A DNA stretch of 21,742 nucleotides from JBOGEN01 sp050743265. Its GTDB lineage: Bacteria > Actinomycetota > Actinomycetes > JBOGEN01. Positions 15,176 through 21,742 of this stretch are shown piece after piece. The stretch lies in contig JBOGEN010000013.1 in NCBI GenBank assembly GCA_050743265.1, forward strand, positions 1-21,742. Reading direction: 5' to 3'. Numbering within the stretch: position 1 is the stretch's first letter; each line of letters begins with the position of its first letter. The notes under the pieces were generated by a model that made no database searches, had not been told where the DNA came from, and worked only from the letters and a program-made list of their open reading frames with translations. The position numbers and the translations under genes were made by a program.

Positions 15176-15875
15176 GGGGGTCCAAGCGGTAGCCGAGTCC
15201 CCGCACGGTGACCACAAGCCGCGGCCGCGCCGGATCGCTCTCGATCTTGGTGTGCAGCCGGCGGACGTGCACATCGACCAGGCGCTCGTCCCCGAAGAAG
15301 CCCCGGTCCCAGACACGGTCGAGCAGAGCCTGCCGGCTCAGCACCTTCCCCGGGACGTCGGCAAGCTCGCACAGGAGGCGGAACTCGGTCAGGGTGAGGT
15401 GCACCGGCTCGTTCCCCCGGCGGAGGACGCCCGCCTCAGGCGACAGTACGAGCGGCAGGCCTGCCGACGAGTCCAGGACGAGGTCCGCGGGACCCCGCGT
15501 GTGCTCCGAGCGACCCACTCGGCGCCGGAGGGCACGGATCCGGGCGGTGATCTCCTTGACCTGGAACGGCTTCGTCACATAGTCGTCCGCCCCTGCCTCG
15601 AGGCCGGCCACGATGTCGTGCGAGTCGTCGTGCGCACTGACGATCACGATCGGGAGGTCGCGGGTGCGGCGGACCTCGCGGATGCAGGTCAGGCCGTCGA
15701 GCTCACCGAGCATCAGGTCGACGATCATCAGGTCAGCCGGCCTGGCCTGGAGTTGGGTCAGGGCCGACTCACCGGACGGTGCCTCTGCCACGTCGTAGCC
15801 CTCGTCCTCGAGGGCCATCCGCAGCACAGCGCGGATGCGGTCATCGTCCTCGACAACCAGCACGCGCATCGCCAT
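15168..15875 (-). CDS. OmpR/PhoB-family response regulator
   Basis: The protein is about 235 aa. The receiver domain has the acidic cluster VVEDDD at 8-13, phospho-acceptor Asp53 in LMIVDLMLGE, the switch Ser80 in IVIVSAHDD and Lys102 in YVTKPF. The winged-helix domain (about 135-232) shows LTLTEFRLLCELADVPGKVL, then VDVHVRRLHTKIE and VRGLGYRLD, all typical of OmpR-type regulators. Three in-frame ATGs (15884, 15875, 15869) have equally weak ribosome binding sites. I took the middle one, and the domain itself begins at MRVLVVEDD. The stop is TAG, overlapping the kinase start. It diverges from the STAS operon across a 150-bp gap, so it may control that operon as well as itself. Confidence 0.9.
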   Translation of the reverse strand: MAMRVLVVEDDDRIRAVLRMALEDEGYDVAEAPSGESALTQLQARPADLMIVDLMLGELDGLTCIREVRRTRDLPIVIVSAHDDSHDIVAGLEAGADDYVTKPFQVKEITARIRALRRRVGRSEHTRGPADLVLDSSAGLPLVLSPEAGVLRRGNEPVHLTLTEFRLLCELADVPGKVLSRQALLDRVWDRGFFGDERLVDVHVRRLHTKIESDPARPRLVVTVRGLGYRLDPRG

Positions 15876-16033
15876 GCCCGGCATCGTCGCACGCACGTCA
15901 GGGGCGGGCGGACCAGCCGAGACCCGCCCGGCGATCGTCACGCAATCGCAAAGCAGCTGGATGCCGGGCCGCAAAGTGCTCGAGGCAGTCTCCTGGTCGG
16001 GACAAAGGCGAACCGATCGGAGGCGGTCCGGCG

Positions 16034-16375
16034 GTGGAACGACACGGGGTGACCAACGACGATGTGATCTACGCCGTCCTCGATGACACAGAAGGACTCC
16101 AGGATGTGGTCGATCAGGTCCGCAGGCTCCACGAGCAGGTGCTCAGAGGCGCCCGGACCGTCGTCGTCGACGTCTCCCAGGTCCGGGCGCTCAGCTCGAC
16201 GACGATCGCCGGACTGCTCGCGGTGCAGCGCGCCTGCCGCGTCCGAGGTGGCTCGGTCGTCCTGCGCAGTCCCGGCCGCCGGCTGTCGGACCGACTCGCA
16301 CGTACGGGGATGCAGGACGTGTTCCACCTCGAGGACCCGGTCACCCCGGTACACGGCGGGTTCGACGAGCGGTGA
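16034..16375 (+). CDS. STAS-domain protein (anti-sigma factor antagonist type)
   Basis: This 113-aa protein is almost wholly one STAS domain: a short N-terminal strand, then TVVVDVSQVRALSSTTIAGLL, VQRACRVRGGSVVLRSP and the C-terminal helix LARTGMQDVFHL. In SpoIIAA-like antagonists a serine in the DSSG loop is phosphorylated by an anti-sigma kinase. Here the loop reads ALSSTTIAG, keeping Ser/Thr but not the exact DSSG. The GTG start at 16034 has GGAGG ten bases upstream; a second GTG at 16049 is possible. No kinase or sigma factor gene lies nearby, so partners must be elsewhere. It is divergent from the OmpR-type operon and overlaps the next gene's alternative GTG by four bases. Confidence 0.82.
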   Translation: MERHGVTNDDVIYAVLDDTEGLQDVVDQVRRLHEQVLRGARTVVVDVSQVRALSSTTIAGLLAVQRACRVRGGSVVLRSPGRRLSDRLARTGMQDVFHLEDPVTPVHGGFDER

Positions 16376-16398
16376 GGTCTGGTGACAGGGGAGCCCCC

Positions 16399-16968
16399 AT
16401 GCCCGGGCTGATGCCGGACTTCCTCGATGAGGTCGCCGGCCGGCTTGCCGCCGAGATGGGTCCCGACCTGGACATCTACGCGGTCGTCCAGGTCGTCCGC
16501 CAGTCCGCGCAGGACCTCGCCGGCGAGCAGGACCCACGACCGGCGTCCGAGCTGGTCGAGCGTCGCGCACGCGAACGTCTGTCCGAGCCGTTTCCCTGCC
16601 CGACCCGGACACGCCGGGCAGTGTGGCTTGGGGAGCTCGACCCCGACGTCGCGGAGACCACGACGCGCCTCGTCACCGAGATGGGTGCGGACCTGGACGC
16701 GTACGTGATCTCCGAGGTGGTCCGGCGCTGCGCAGAGGACCTCCGGGGCCAGGTCCCGCGGAGCTCGTTCCCGGAGCTCGTGGAGCGGTGCGCTCGCGCC
16801 CGGCTTTGTGAGGTCGTGGGGCAACTCGCGACACGGCCGCGCGTCGTCGCCGGCCGAAGCCACGTCCACGGACTGGGGGAGGCCGCAGAAGCCACGAGCA
16901 CGAGAGAGGACGGCGTGTCTGCCGGCCCCTCGGGAGCGCCGGGCCGATCGTCCGGGGGTCCGGCGTGA
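16399..16968 (+). CDS. Small protein with two tandem helical repeats
   Basis: The protein has 189 aa. Residues 10-61 and 85-136 are two copies of one helical unit offset by exactly 75 residues without gaps. They share EMGxDLDxY, VVR, DL-x-G and ELVERxARxRL. The pattern resembles the three-helix dimerisation module found at the N-terminus of some actinobacterial phosphatase-like proteins, but no catalytic domain follows. The tail (about 150-189) is Ser/Gly/Pro-rich and probably disordered. The ATG at 16399 has a good GGGGAG ribosome binding site. The GTG at 16372 would overlap the STAS stop as GTGA but lacks a clear site. The operon link with STAS suggests a joint regulatory role. No function can be assigned from sequence. 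Confidence 0.75.
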   Translation: MPGLMPDFLDEVAGRLAAEMGPDLDIYAVVQVVRQSAQDLAGEQDPRPASELVERRARERLSEPFPCPTRTRRAVWLGELDPDVAETTTRLVTEMGADLDAYVISEVVRRCAEDLRGQVPRSSFPELVERCARARLCEVVGQLATRPRVVAGRSHVHGLGEAAEATSTREDGVSAGPSGAPGRSSGGPA

Positions 16969-16992
16969 AAGCGATCATGCAAGGGCGCGTAC

Positions 16993-17068
16993 GGCCCGCC
17001 CGACGTGCTGTCGTCTGCGGATGTCGGGCGGCCGAGGTCGGGACCGGGCCGTCGTCCGAGTGGCCCGG
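16993..17068. terminator. Two hairpins between convergent genes
   Basis: CGCCCGAC at 16997-17004 pairs with GTCGGGCG at 17023-17030, extended by GGC/GCC with one bulge. A second stem, CCGGGCC at 17044-17050 with GGCCCGG at 17062-17068, follows. Both lie in the 117-base gap between the STAS operon and the convergent methyltransferase, a fitting place for a two-way terminator. Confidence 0.5.
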
Positions 17069-17085
17069 CCGGTGCAGGATGTGGG

Positions 17086-17892
17086 CTACGCCCGAGCGAC
17101 GGCAGTGGTCACCCCGAGGTCAAGGACCAGGCGTCGCTGGTTCGTGAGCGGCTTCCACCGCTCCGTGACCGAATGTTCGAGCGACACGCGCTGGTCGTCA
17201 TCCGCTCCGGCGACTGCGTCCGCCAGCGGTGTGCTGAGCAGGTACTCCCAGAGGAAGACCGCCGGTCGGGGCAGCAGCAGCCTGACGTCTTTCGACCGGA
17301 CGGAGGCGGTGCCGAACCCCGCCTCGTGCAGGAGCTCGCGGATCTCCGCGGTGTCGCACAAGGAGAAGACGGCGCGCACGAACGAGGCTGCCTGTGGGCC
17401 GACGTGACGCTCCAGCTCTTCCTCCATCACGGCGAAGATCGCCGGGGTGGGGCCGGGCACGTTGAGCACGAGGCGGCCGTCGTCCGCGAGGACGCGCCGC
17501 ACCTCACGCAGCGCCGACACTTTGTCAGGGAAGAACTGCAGACCGAACTGGCAGACGGCGACGTCGAACGCCCGCGCCGTGAACGGCAGGGACTCGGCAC
17601 TCGCCGCCTGCCACTGGACGCCACTCTGCGACGGCACCGAGGCGCGTGCGACGGCGAGCATGCCGGGGTTGACGTCGACGGCTGCGACCTTGCCCCCGAC
17701 GCCGACCTGTTCTGCCGCCTGCCGTGCGAGCACCCCGGTGCCGCACGCGAGATCGAGGACTCTCTCTCCGCGTCGCAGGGTGGCCGCCTTCAGGAGTTCG
17801 AGCGCCAGGGGTGCGGCGACGGCGGGGACGAAGAAGCGCTCATAGTTCTCCGGCGCGCTGGCGCCGGGCTGGACGGAGGAGAGCTGGGACAT
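17086..17892 (-). CDS. UbiE-like SAM-dependent methyltransferase
   Basis: This 268-aa soluble methyltransferase has motif I VLDLACGTGVL at 45-55, the acidic SAM-ribose residue Asp73 in AAVDVNPGML, a motif II region around FDVAVCQFGLQFFPD at 109-123, and LREVRRVLADDGRLVLNVPG for motif III. This is the standard Methyltransf_11/UbiE arrangement. The N-terminus (NYERFFVPAVAAPLALELL) is typical of small-molecule methyltransferases. The ATG at 17892 has GGTGAG just upstream; a GTG at 17907 is an alternative. It stands alone, with convergent neighbours on the left and a long noncoding region upstream, so the substrate cannot be guessed from context. Confidence 0.82.
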   Translation of the reverse strand: MSQLSSVQPGASAPENYERFFVPAVAAPLALELLKAATLRRGERVLDLACGTGVLARQAAEQVGVGGKVAAVDVNPGMLAVARASVPSQSGVQWQAASAESLPFTARAFDVAVCQFGLQFFPDKVSALREVRRVLADDGRLVLNVPGPTPAIFAVMEEELERHVGPQAASFVRAVFSLCDTAEIRELLHEAGFGTASVRSKDVRLLLPRPAVFLWEYLLSTPLADAVAGADDDQRVSLEHSVTERWKPLTNQRRLVLDLGVTTAVARA

Positions 17893-18299
17893 CCGGCTCA
17901 CCCACACACGCGCGTGCGCTCGGACATGCTGGTCGTCGCTCCCGCCGCGTACTCGGGCACCGTCAACACCACTTTCGGTCCGGGTTGTGCACTTTCGCTA
18001 GGCAGGATTCCTCGGCGATGTTGCATCTGGCCCGACCGGTTCTTTGCGTTCTCGTGACAGTCGGCAGCAGGCGTCCGCATGCGGCCACGCGGTTGTCGCG
18101 CGGCCGCGGTGTCAGACAGCGGCGCCGACGCTGGGCCACGGAGCCGCCACCCGGTGGTCATCGCGCCGAGTTGCCTCGAGGGCCCACGGGTTTCACAGTC
18201 GGGTCGGACGAGCGCCGGCCCAGCGACGGCCCAAGGATGTTCGGATCAGCGGGGAGCCAGGCGAGGCGAACCGACGAGCAGGTCGTGTTGTTCTCGGGG
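17893..18299. other. Intergenic region of about 400 bases with a spaced direct repeat
   Basis: I see no supported gene. The region must carry the methyltransferase promoter and the end of the transporter transcript. CACTTTCG occurs at 17970-17977 and 17990-17997, exactly 20 bases apart, or about two helical turns. This could be a tandem operator roughly 80-105 bases upstream of the methyltransferase start. On the minus strand a TTGACG hexamer lies just downstream of the repeats and could be a -35 element, but no clear -10 follows. Confidence 0.4.
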
Positions 18300-19595
18300 T
18301 CAGGCGAACGCGAGGTAGCGCAAGTACAGGTAGGGCACGCACAGCGCCACGGTGACGACGGCGACGACCAGCCCGTACTTGGTGAACTCCCAGAAGCTGA
18401 TCGGGTTCCCGCTGCGCTCGGCGAGGCCAAGGATGACGACGTTGGCGCTGGCGCCGACGGCGGTGGCGTTGCCGCCGAGGTCGGCGCCGAGCGCCAGGGC
18501 CCACCAGAGCACGTTGGGGTCCGGGCCACCCGCCGGGGCGCTGGCGACGAGCTGGTCGACGATCGGGGACATGGTGGCGACGTAGGGGATGTTGTCGACG
18601 ATCGCGGACAGGAACGCCGAGGCCCACAGCAGCACCATCGTGGCCAGCGTGAGCCGGCCCTCGGTCGCGTCGGCGGCGGTGTGCGCGAGCCGCCCGACGA
18701 CCCCGGTCTCGACCAGGGCGCCGACCATGACGAACAGGCCCATGAAGAACGCCAGCGTGGGCCATTCGACCTCTCGCACCGCCTCCTCCGCCGTGACGCG
18801 GGACACGGCGACCAGCAGGCCCGCACCGAGCAGCGCCACCACTGACGGCTCCAGGTGCAGCGCGGTGTGCAGCACGAAGGCCGCCACCACGACAGCGAGC
18901 ACGACCAGGCTCTGGACCAGCAGCCGCGTGTCAGTGATCGCCTCGCGTTCGTCGAGTGCCATCACCTCGGCGACGCGTTCGGGGTCGTGCACGAACGCGT
19001 CACGGAACAGCACCCGGCACAGGCCGACGAACACCACCAGCAAGACGAGGACGAGCGGCGCCAGGTGGATGAGGAAGTCGTTGAAGCCCAGGTCGCCGCG
19101 GCTGGCAATGATGATGTTCGGCGGGTCACCGACCAGCGTGGCGGTGCCGCCGATGTTGGACGCCAGCGCCTCAGCCACCAGGTAGGGCGCCGGCCGCAGA
19201 CCGAGCCGGTCACACAACAGCAAGGTCACCGGTGCGACGAGAAGCACGGTGGTGACGTTGTCCAGCACGGCCGACGCCACCGCGGTGAACAGGCACAACA
19301 GCACCATCACGCGGAACGGACGGCCGCCGGCCCGCTTGGCCGCCCAGATCGCGATGTACTCGAACACGCCCGTGCGCTTGAGTACGCCGACGATCATCAT
19401 CATCCCGAGCAGCAGGAAGATGACGTTCCAGTCGATGCCGCTGTCTTCGGAGTGGAACGCCGCATCGGCGTCGGTGAGACCGAGCGCGAGCATCAGCCAC
19501 GCCCCACCCAAAGCGGCGGCGAGCCGGTGCACCTTCTCAGTGGCGATCAGCACATACGCGGCCGCGAAGATCGCCAATGCGGCGGCTGCGCTCAC
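18300..19595 (-). CDS. ArsB/NhaD-type ion transporter
   Basis: This 431-aa membrane protein of the ion transporter (ArsB/NhaD/DASS) superfamily has about eleven hydrophobic helices in two inverted halves. Each half has a re-entrant signature: SAVLDNVTTVLLVAP with NIGGTATLVGDPPNIII in the first, and SAIVDNIPYVATMSPI with LGADLGGNATAVGASANVV in the second. The duplicated Asn/Asp-rich loops form the substrate site in the fold. A cytoplasmic loop with HDPERVAEVMALDEREAI divides the halves. The family includes arsenite exporters, Na+/H+ antiporters and dicarboxylate or citrate carriers; motifs alone do not settle the substrate. No arsR, arsC or arsA lies nearby, which weakens an arsenic role. The GTG start has a GGGGG-type site five bases upstream. 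Confidence 0.85.
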   Translation of the reverse strand: MSAAAALAIFAAAYVLIATEKVHRLAAALGGAWLMLALGLTDADAAFHSEDSGIDWNVIFLLLGMMMIVGVLKRTGVFEYIAIWAAKRAGGRPFRVMVLLCLFTAVASAVLDNVTTVLLVAPVTLLLCDRLGLRPAPYLVAEALASNIGGTATLVGDPPNIIIASRGDLGFNDFLIHLAPLVLVLLVVFVGLCRVLFRDAFVHDPERVAEVMALDEREAITDTRLLVQSLVVLAVVVAAFVLHTALHLEPSVVALLGAGLLVAVSRVTAEEAVREVEWPTLAFFMGLFVMVGALVETGVVGRLAHTAADATEGRLTLATMVLLWASAFLSAIVDNIPYVATMSPIVDQLVASAPAGGPDPNVLWWALALGADLGGNATAVGASANVVILGLAERSGNPISFWEFTKYGLVVAVVTVALCVPYLYLRYLAFA

Positions 19596-19921
19596 TGTCG
19601 CGCCCCCAGGCCGTGGGGCTCCCCACGGCGGAGGGCCCGCTGGGCCGGAAGACCGAAGACCGGGCCGGCGTCCACGACGAGCACCTCCGGGACCTGGACA
19701 GCATCAACTGGCTGCCGACCAGACTTCCCGGCGCTCCGCCCAGGACGGTACATCCCTGCCTGCAGGCGCCCAGATCCGCCCCCGATGCCTTGCCGCAACG
19801 CACACGCGACGGTCATCCCGTTGGTTGCCGTAGTTGGGGAGGCCCGGGCTGACGACGTGCCGCACCCGCGTGCCGGCTCGGCACCAGGCCTTGGCTTCGC
19901 GGCCGCACCATACTGGCGCGC
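19596..19921. other. Intergenic region of 326 bases between divergent genes
   Basis: I see no supported gene on either strand. Short readings cross the region but lack recognisable domains and ribosome binding sites. It should contain the promoters of the transporter (leftward) and the AlkZ-like gene (rightward). A short tandem GAAGACC-GAAGACC lies near 19650. CATACT at 19909-19914, seven bases before the AlkZ-like ATG, could be a -10 element for a leaderless transcript, as no ribosome binding site is visible there. Confidence 0.4.
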
Positions 19922-21019
19922 ATGGACGCTGCAGTCGCCCGATGGCGGCTCCGCAACCAACACCTCACCGCGCCTCAGGCGGGTTCGGTGAGCAAGGTGA
20001 TGGACACGCTGCTGGCGGTACAGGCTGAGAACCCGAGCCAGTCCGCGTGGGCGGTGGCCGCTCGGACGACGTCGCCAGAGCCCGATCATCTTGCGGCTCT
20101 GCTCGCCTCCGGGGAGGTGGTCCGTACCCACGTGTTGCGCCCGACATGGCACTACGTCGCGCGTCCGGACGTCGACTGGCTACTTGCCCTGACCGGACCA
20201 CGGCTGCTCAAGGTCATCGACCCGCAGCTGCGGGGCGACCTCGACCTGACCCCCCGCGACGTCGCACGGCTCACGGCTGCCGTGCTGGACGTTCTGACCG
20301 CGACGCCGGACCGGACCCGAGACGAGTTGGCCGCCTCCTTGCGCGACCACGTGCCGGCTCTGGCACAGAGGGTCACCGGCCGGATGGTGATGCTGTTGAT
20401 GGCGCACCTGGAGATGGACCGATGGGTCAGCAGCGGCAGGCCCCGTGAGGGCGAGCACACGTACGCGACCTACGTGGACCGTGTCGGTTCGCGGGTCGAT
20501 CCGGAGGTGTTTGACCGCGAGGAGGCGCTGGCCCAGGTGGCGCTGCGCTACTACACCGGCCACGGTCCGGCGACCGTGAAGGACCTTGCCTACTGGGCAA
20601 CGCTCACGATCACCGATGTGCGCCGCGGGCTGGACGCGGTCGCCGACCGGCTGGACTCCTTCGAACACGACGGGCGCACGTTCTGGCACGCGCCCGGTGA
20701 GCCTCCAAGCGGGCCGGGCCAGCCAGCTGGTCACCTGCTACAACTGCTCGACGAGACCTATCGCGGCTACCAGGACTCACGCTGGGTCCTCGACGCCAGG
20801 GGAGTGGTGCCGCGACAACGGGAGAGCACGATCGGGATCGCGCTGGTCGACGCCCAACTGGCCGCCGGGATGAAGCGCACACTCACCACGTCGCGAGTGA
20901 CGTTCGAGTTGACGCCCTACCGTCCGCTGTCGGCCGCCGAAGGGCAGGCGCTGGAGCAGGCGGCCGTACGGTACGGCAACTTCCTGGGCCGGCCCACGAC
21001 GATCCGCGGCGTCAGCTGA
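19922..21019 (+). CDS. Winged-helix DNA-binding protein, AlkZ/YcaQ family (HTH_42)
   Basis: This 365-aa protein of the AlkZ-like family (winged-helix domain HTH_42) is related to DNA glycosylases that excise bulky alkylated bases or unhook crosslinks. Family landmarks are present: VRTHVLRPTWHYVARPDVDWLL at about 67-88 (only part is diagnostic), YYTGHGPATVKDLAYWATLT at about 201-220, and the C-terminal TSRVTFELTPYRPLS. The catalytic motif, usually QxQ or QxD near residue 34, here reads VQAEN (Gln34-Ala-Glu36), so the third position is Glu. This acidic replacement could support a changed mechanism or a non-glycosylase role. The ATG at 19922 lacks a clear ribosome binding site. The gene stands alone and converges on the DHFR-like gene. 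Confidence 0.85.
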   Translation: MDAAVARWRLRNQHLTAPQAGSVSKVMDTLLAVQAENPSQSAWAVAARTTSPEPDHLAALLASGEVVRTHVLRPTWHYVARPDVDWLLALTGPRLLKVIDPQLRGDLDLTPRDVARLTAAVLDVLTATPDRTRDELAASLRDHVPALAQRVTGRMVMLLMAHLEMDRWVSSGRPREGEHTYATYVDRVGSRVDPEVFDREEALAQVALRYYTGHGPATVKDLAYWATLTITDVRRGLDAVADRLDSFEHDGRTFWHAPGEPPSGPGQPAGHLLQLLDETYRGYQDSRWVLDARGVVPRQRESTIGIALVDAQLAAGMKRTLTTSRVTFELTPYRPLSAAEGQALEQAAVRYGNFLGRPTTIRGVS

Positions 21020-21059
21020 GCGCGGACCGTGCCCCGCCCCGGGTGTCGACCGAGGCGGT

Positions 21060-21689
21060 TCAGGCCGTACGGGTGAACGTCACATGCGTGACTCCGCTGG
21101 GGGAGGAGGTGGCTTCGACCTTGTAGTCCTTCTCGAGGCCCTCCAGTCCGTCCCAGAGGCGCATGCCGCGGCCGAGCAGGATCGGGACCACCACCGTGTG
21201 CATGTAGTCGACCAGCCCAGCGGCCAGGAAGTGGCGGATCAGGCTCGGGCCTCCGCCGAGGCGTACGTCCTTGCCGTCCGCGGCCTCGCGGGCCGTCTCG
21301 AGCGCCTCGGCGGGCGACGTGTCGAGGAAGTGGTACGTCGTGCCGCCCTCCATCTCGACGGACGGGCGCGGGTGATGGGTCAGGATGAACGTCGGCGTGT
21401 GGAACGGCGGGTTGGGGCCCCACGCGCCCGTCCACTCCGGGTCCTCGTGCCAGCCGGGGTGGCCGAACTTACCGGCGCCCATGATCTCGGCGCCGATCCC
21501 CGCGTCGAACAGCAGCAGGAAGGCGTCGTCGACGCCGCCGCTGCCGCCGGGCTGCCACGAGCGGGAGGCGAACATCCACTCGTGCAGCCGATCCCCGGCG
21601 TGGCCGAAGTGCGCGTCGCGGCTCTGGCCCTCGCCGGTGCCGAAGCCGTCGAGGGAGATGGCGAAGTTGTGAACGCGGGTGAGTGACAT
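21060..21689 (-). CDS. Dihydrofolate reductase-like (RibD C-terminal domain) protein
   Basis: This 209-aa protein of the RibD_C/YyaP group has a dihydrofolate-reductase fold and probably reduces a small molecule with NADPH. It has an early strand with ISLDGFGTG, the EIMGAGKFG segment that follows a nucleotide-binding helix, FILTHHPRP, and the cofactor-loop stretch VRLGGGPSLIRHFLAAGLVD. It ends with VVVPILLGRGMRLWDGL. This order is typical of stand-alone actinobacterial members whose substrates are mostly unknown. A true folate or riboflavin role is not implied. The ATG at 21689 has a strong GGAGGAG site about 9 bases upstream; an in-frame longer reading to 21725 is unnecessary. It is convergent with the AlkZ-like gene, with 40 bases between stops. 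Confidence 0.85.
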   Translation of the reverse strand: MSLTRVHNFAISLDGFGTGEGQSRDAHFGHAGDRLHEWMFASRSWQPGGSGGVDDAFLLLFDAGIGAEIMGAGKFGHPGWHEDPEWTGAWGPNPPFHTPTFILTHHPRPSVEMEGGTTYHFLDTSPAEALETAREAADGKDVRLGGGPSLIRHFLAAGLVDYMHTVVVPILLGRGMRLWDGLEGLEKDYKVEATSSPSGVTHVTFTRTA

Positions 21690-21742
21690 GGCCTGTGCTC
21701 CTCCGGTAGGGCATTTCGTCGTCACCCGATGATGGTCACCGC

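Noticed and set aside
15997..16012. TCGGGAC half-site resembling a DosR box upstream of the STAS gene
   Set aside because: The second half does not match and the site is only about 25 bases from the start codon, too close for a usual activator site.
17724..19991. Two plus-strand readings of over 370 codons
   Set aside because: They are antisense to the methyltransferase and transporter genes; composition is that of GC-driven spurious frames (Gln/His/Arg-rich).
19592..20152. 186-codon minus-strand reading in the gap before the AlkZ-like gene
   Set aside because: No domain or ribosome binding site, and its first half is antisense to the AlkZ-like gene.

Overview
The window is about 21.7 kb of very GC-rich DNA. 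Genes are tightly packed, GTG starts are common, and neighbouring genes often share four bases at their junctions (GTGA or ATGA). The protein families (DUF1876, long ribosome-hibernation factor, MtrAB-like two-component genes, STAS proteins, GerMN lipoprotein, winged-helix AlkZ-like protein) point to a chromosomal segment of an actinobacterium. The species cannot be named from the sequence. I saw no rRNA, tRNA, CRISPR array, insertion sequence or phage gene.

Region 1 (1-6664) looks like a stress or dormancy island. It holds the end of an Hsp20 chaperone, a DUF1876 protein translationally coupled to a long HPF-type ribosome hibernation factor, an accessory FtsH protease coupled to a small membrane protein, and, divergently, a phosphoribosyltransferase/alpha-beta-hydrolase fusion coupled to a PAP2-family membrane protein. 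In Mycobacterium tuberculosis, Hsp20 (hspX), DUF1876 (Rv1738), a hibernation factor (Rv0079) and the phosphoribosyltransferase/hydrolase fusion (Rv0571c) belong to the hypoxia-induced DosR regulon. Here equivalents lie side by side. Common hypoxic or stationary-phase control is my inference.

Region 2 (6827-12906) mixes surface modification and signalling. A sulfotransferase and a SAM methyltransferase form one minus-strand pair. A NarL-type sensor kinase and LuxR-type regulator diverge from them. A large membrane acyltransferase with a C-terminal SGNH domain converges on the regulator. The three modifying enzymes suggest decoration of an envelope glycan.

Region 3 (13251-16968) is regulatory. 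On the minus strand, an OmpR-type regulator, an MtrB-like kinase and a small GerMN lipoprotein resemble a reduced mtrA-mtrB-lpqB operon. Divergent from it are a STAS protein and a coupled small protein built from an ungapped 75-residue internal duplication.

Region 4 (17086-21689) carries unrelated single genes: a UbiE-like methyltransferase, an ArsB/NhaD-type transporter, an AlkZ-like winged-helix protein with an altered QxQ motif, and a dihydrofolate-reductase-like (RibD C-terminal) protein. Noncoding stretches over 300 bases lie at 12907-13250, 17893-18299 and 19596-19921.
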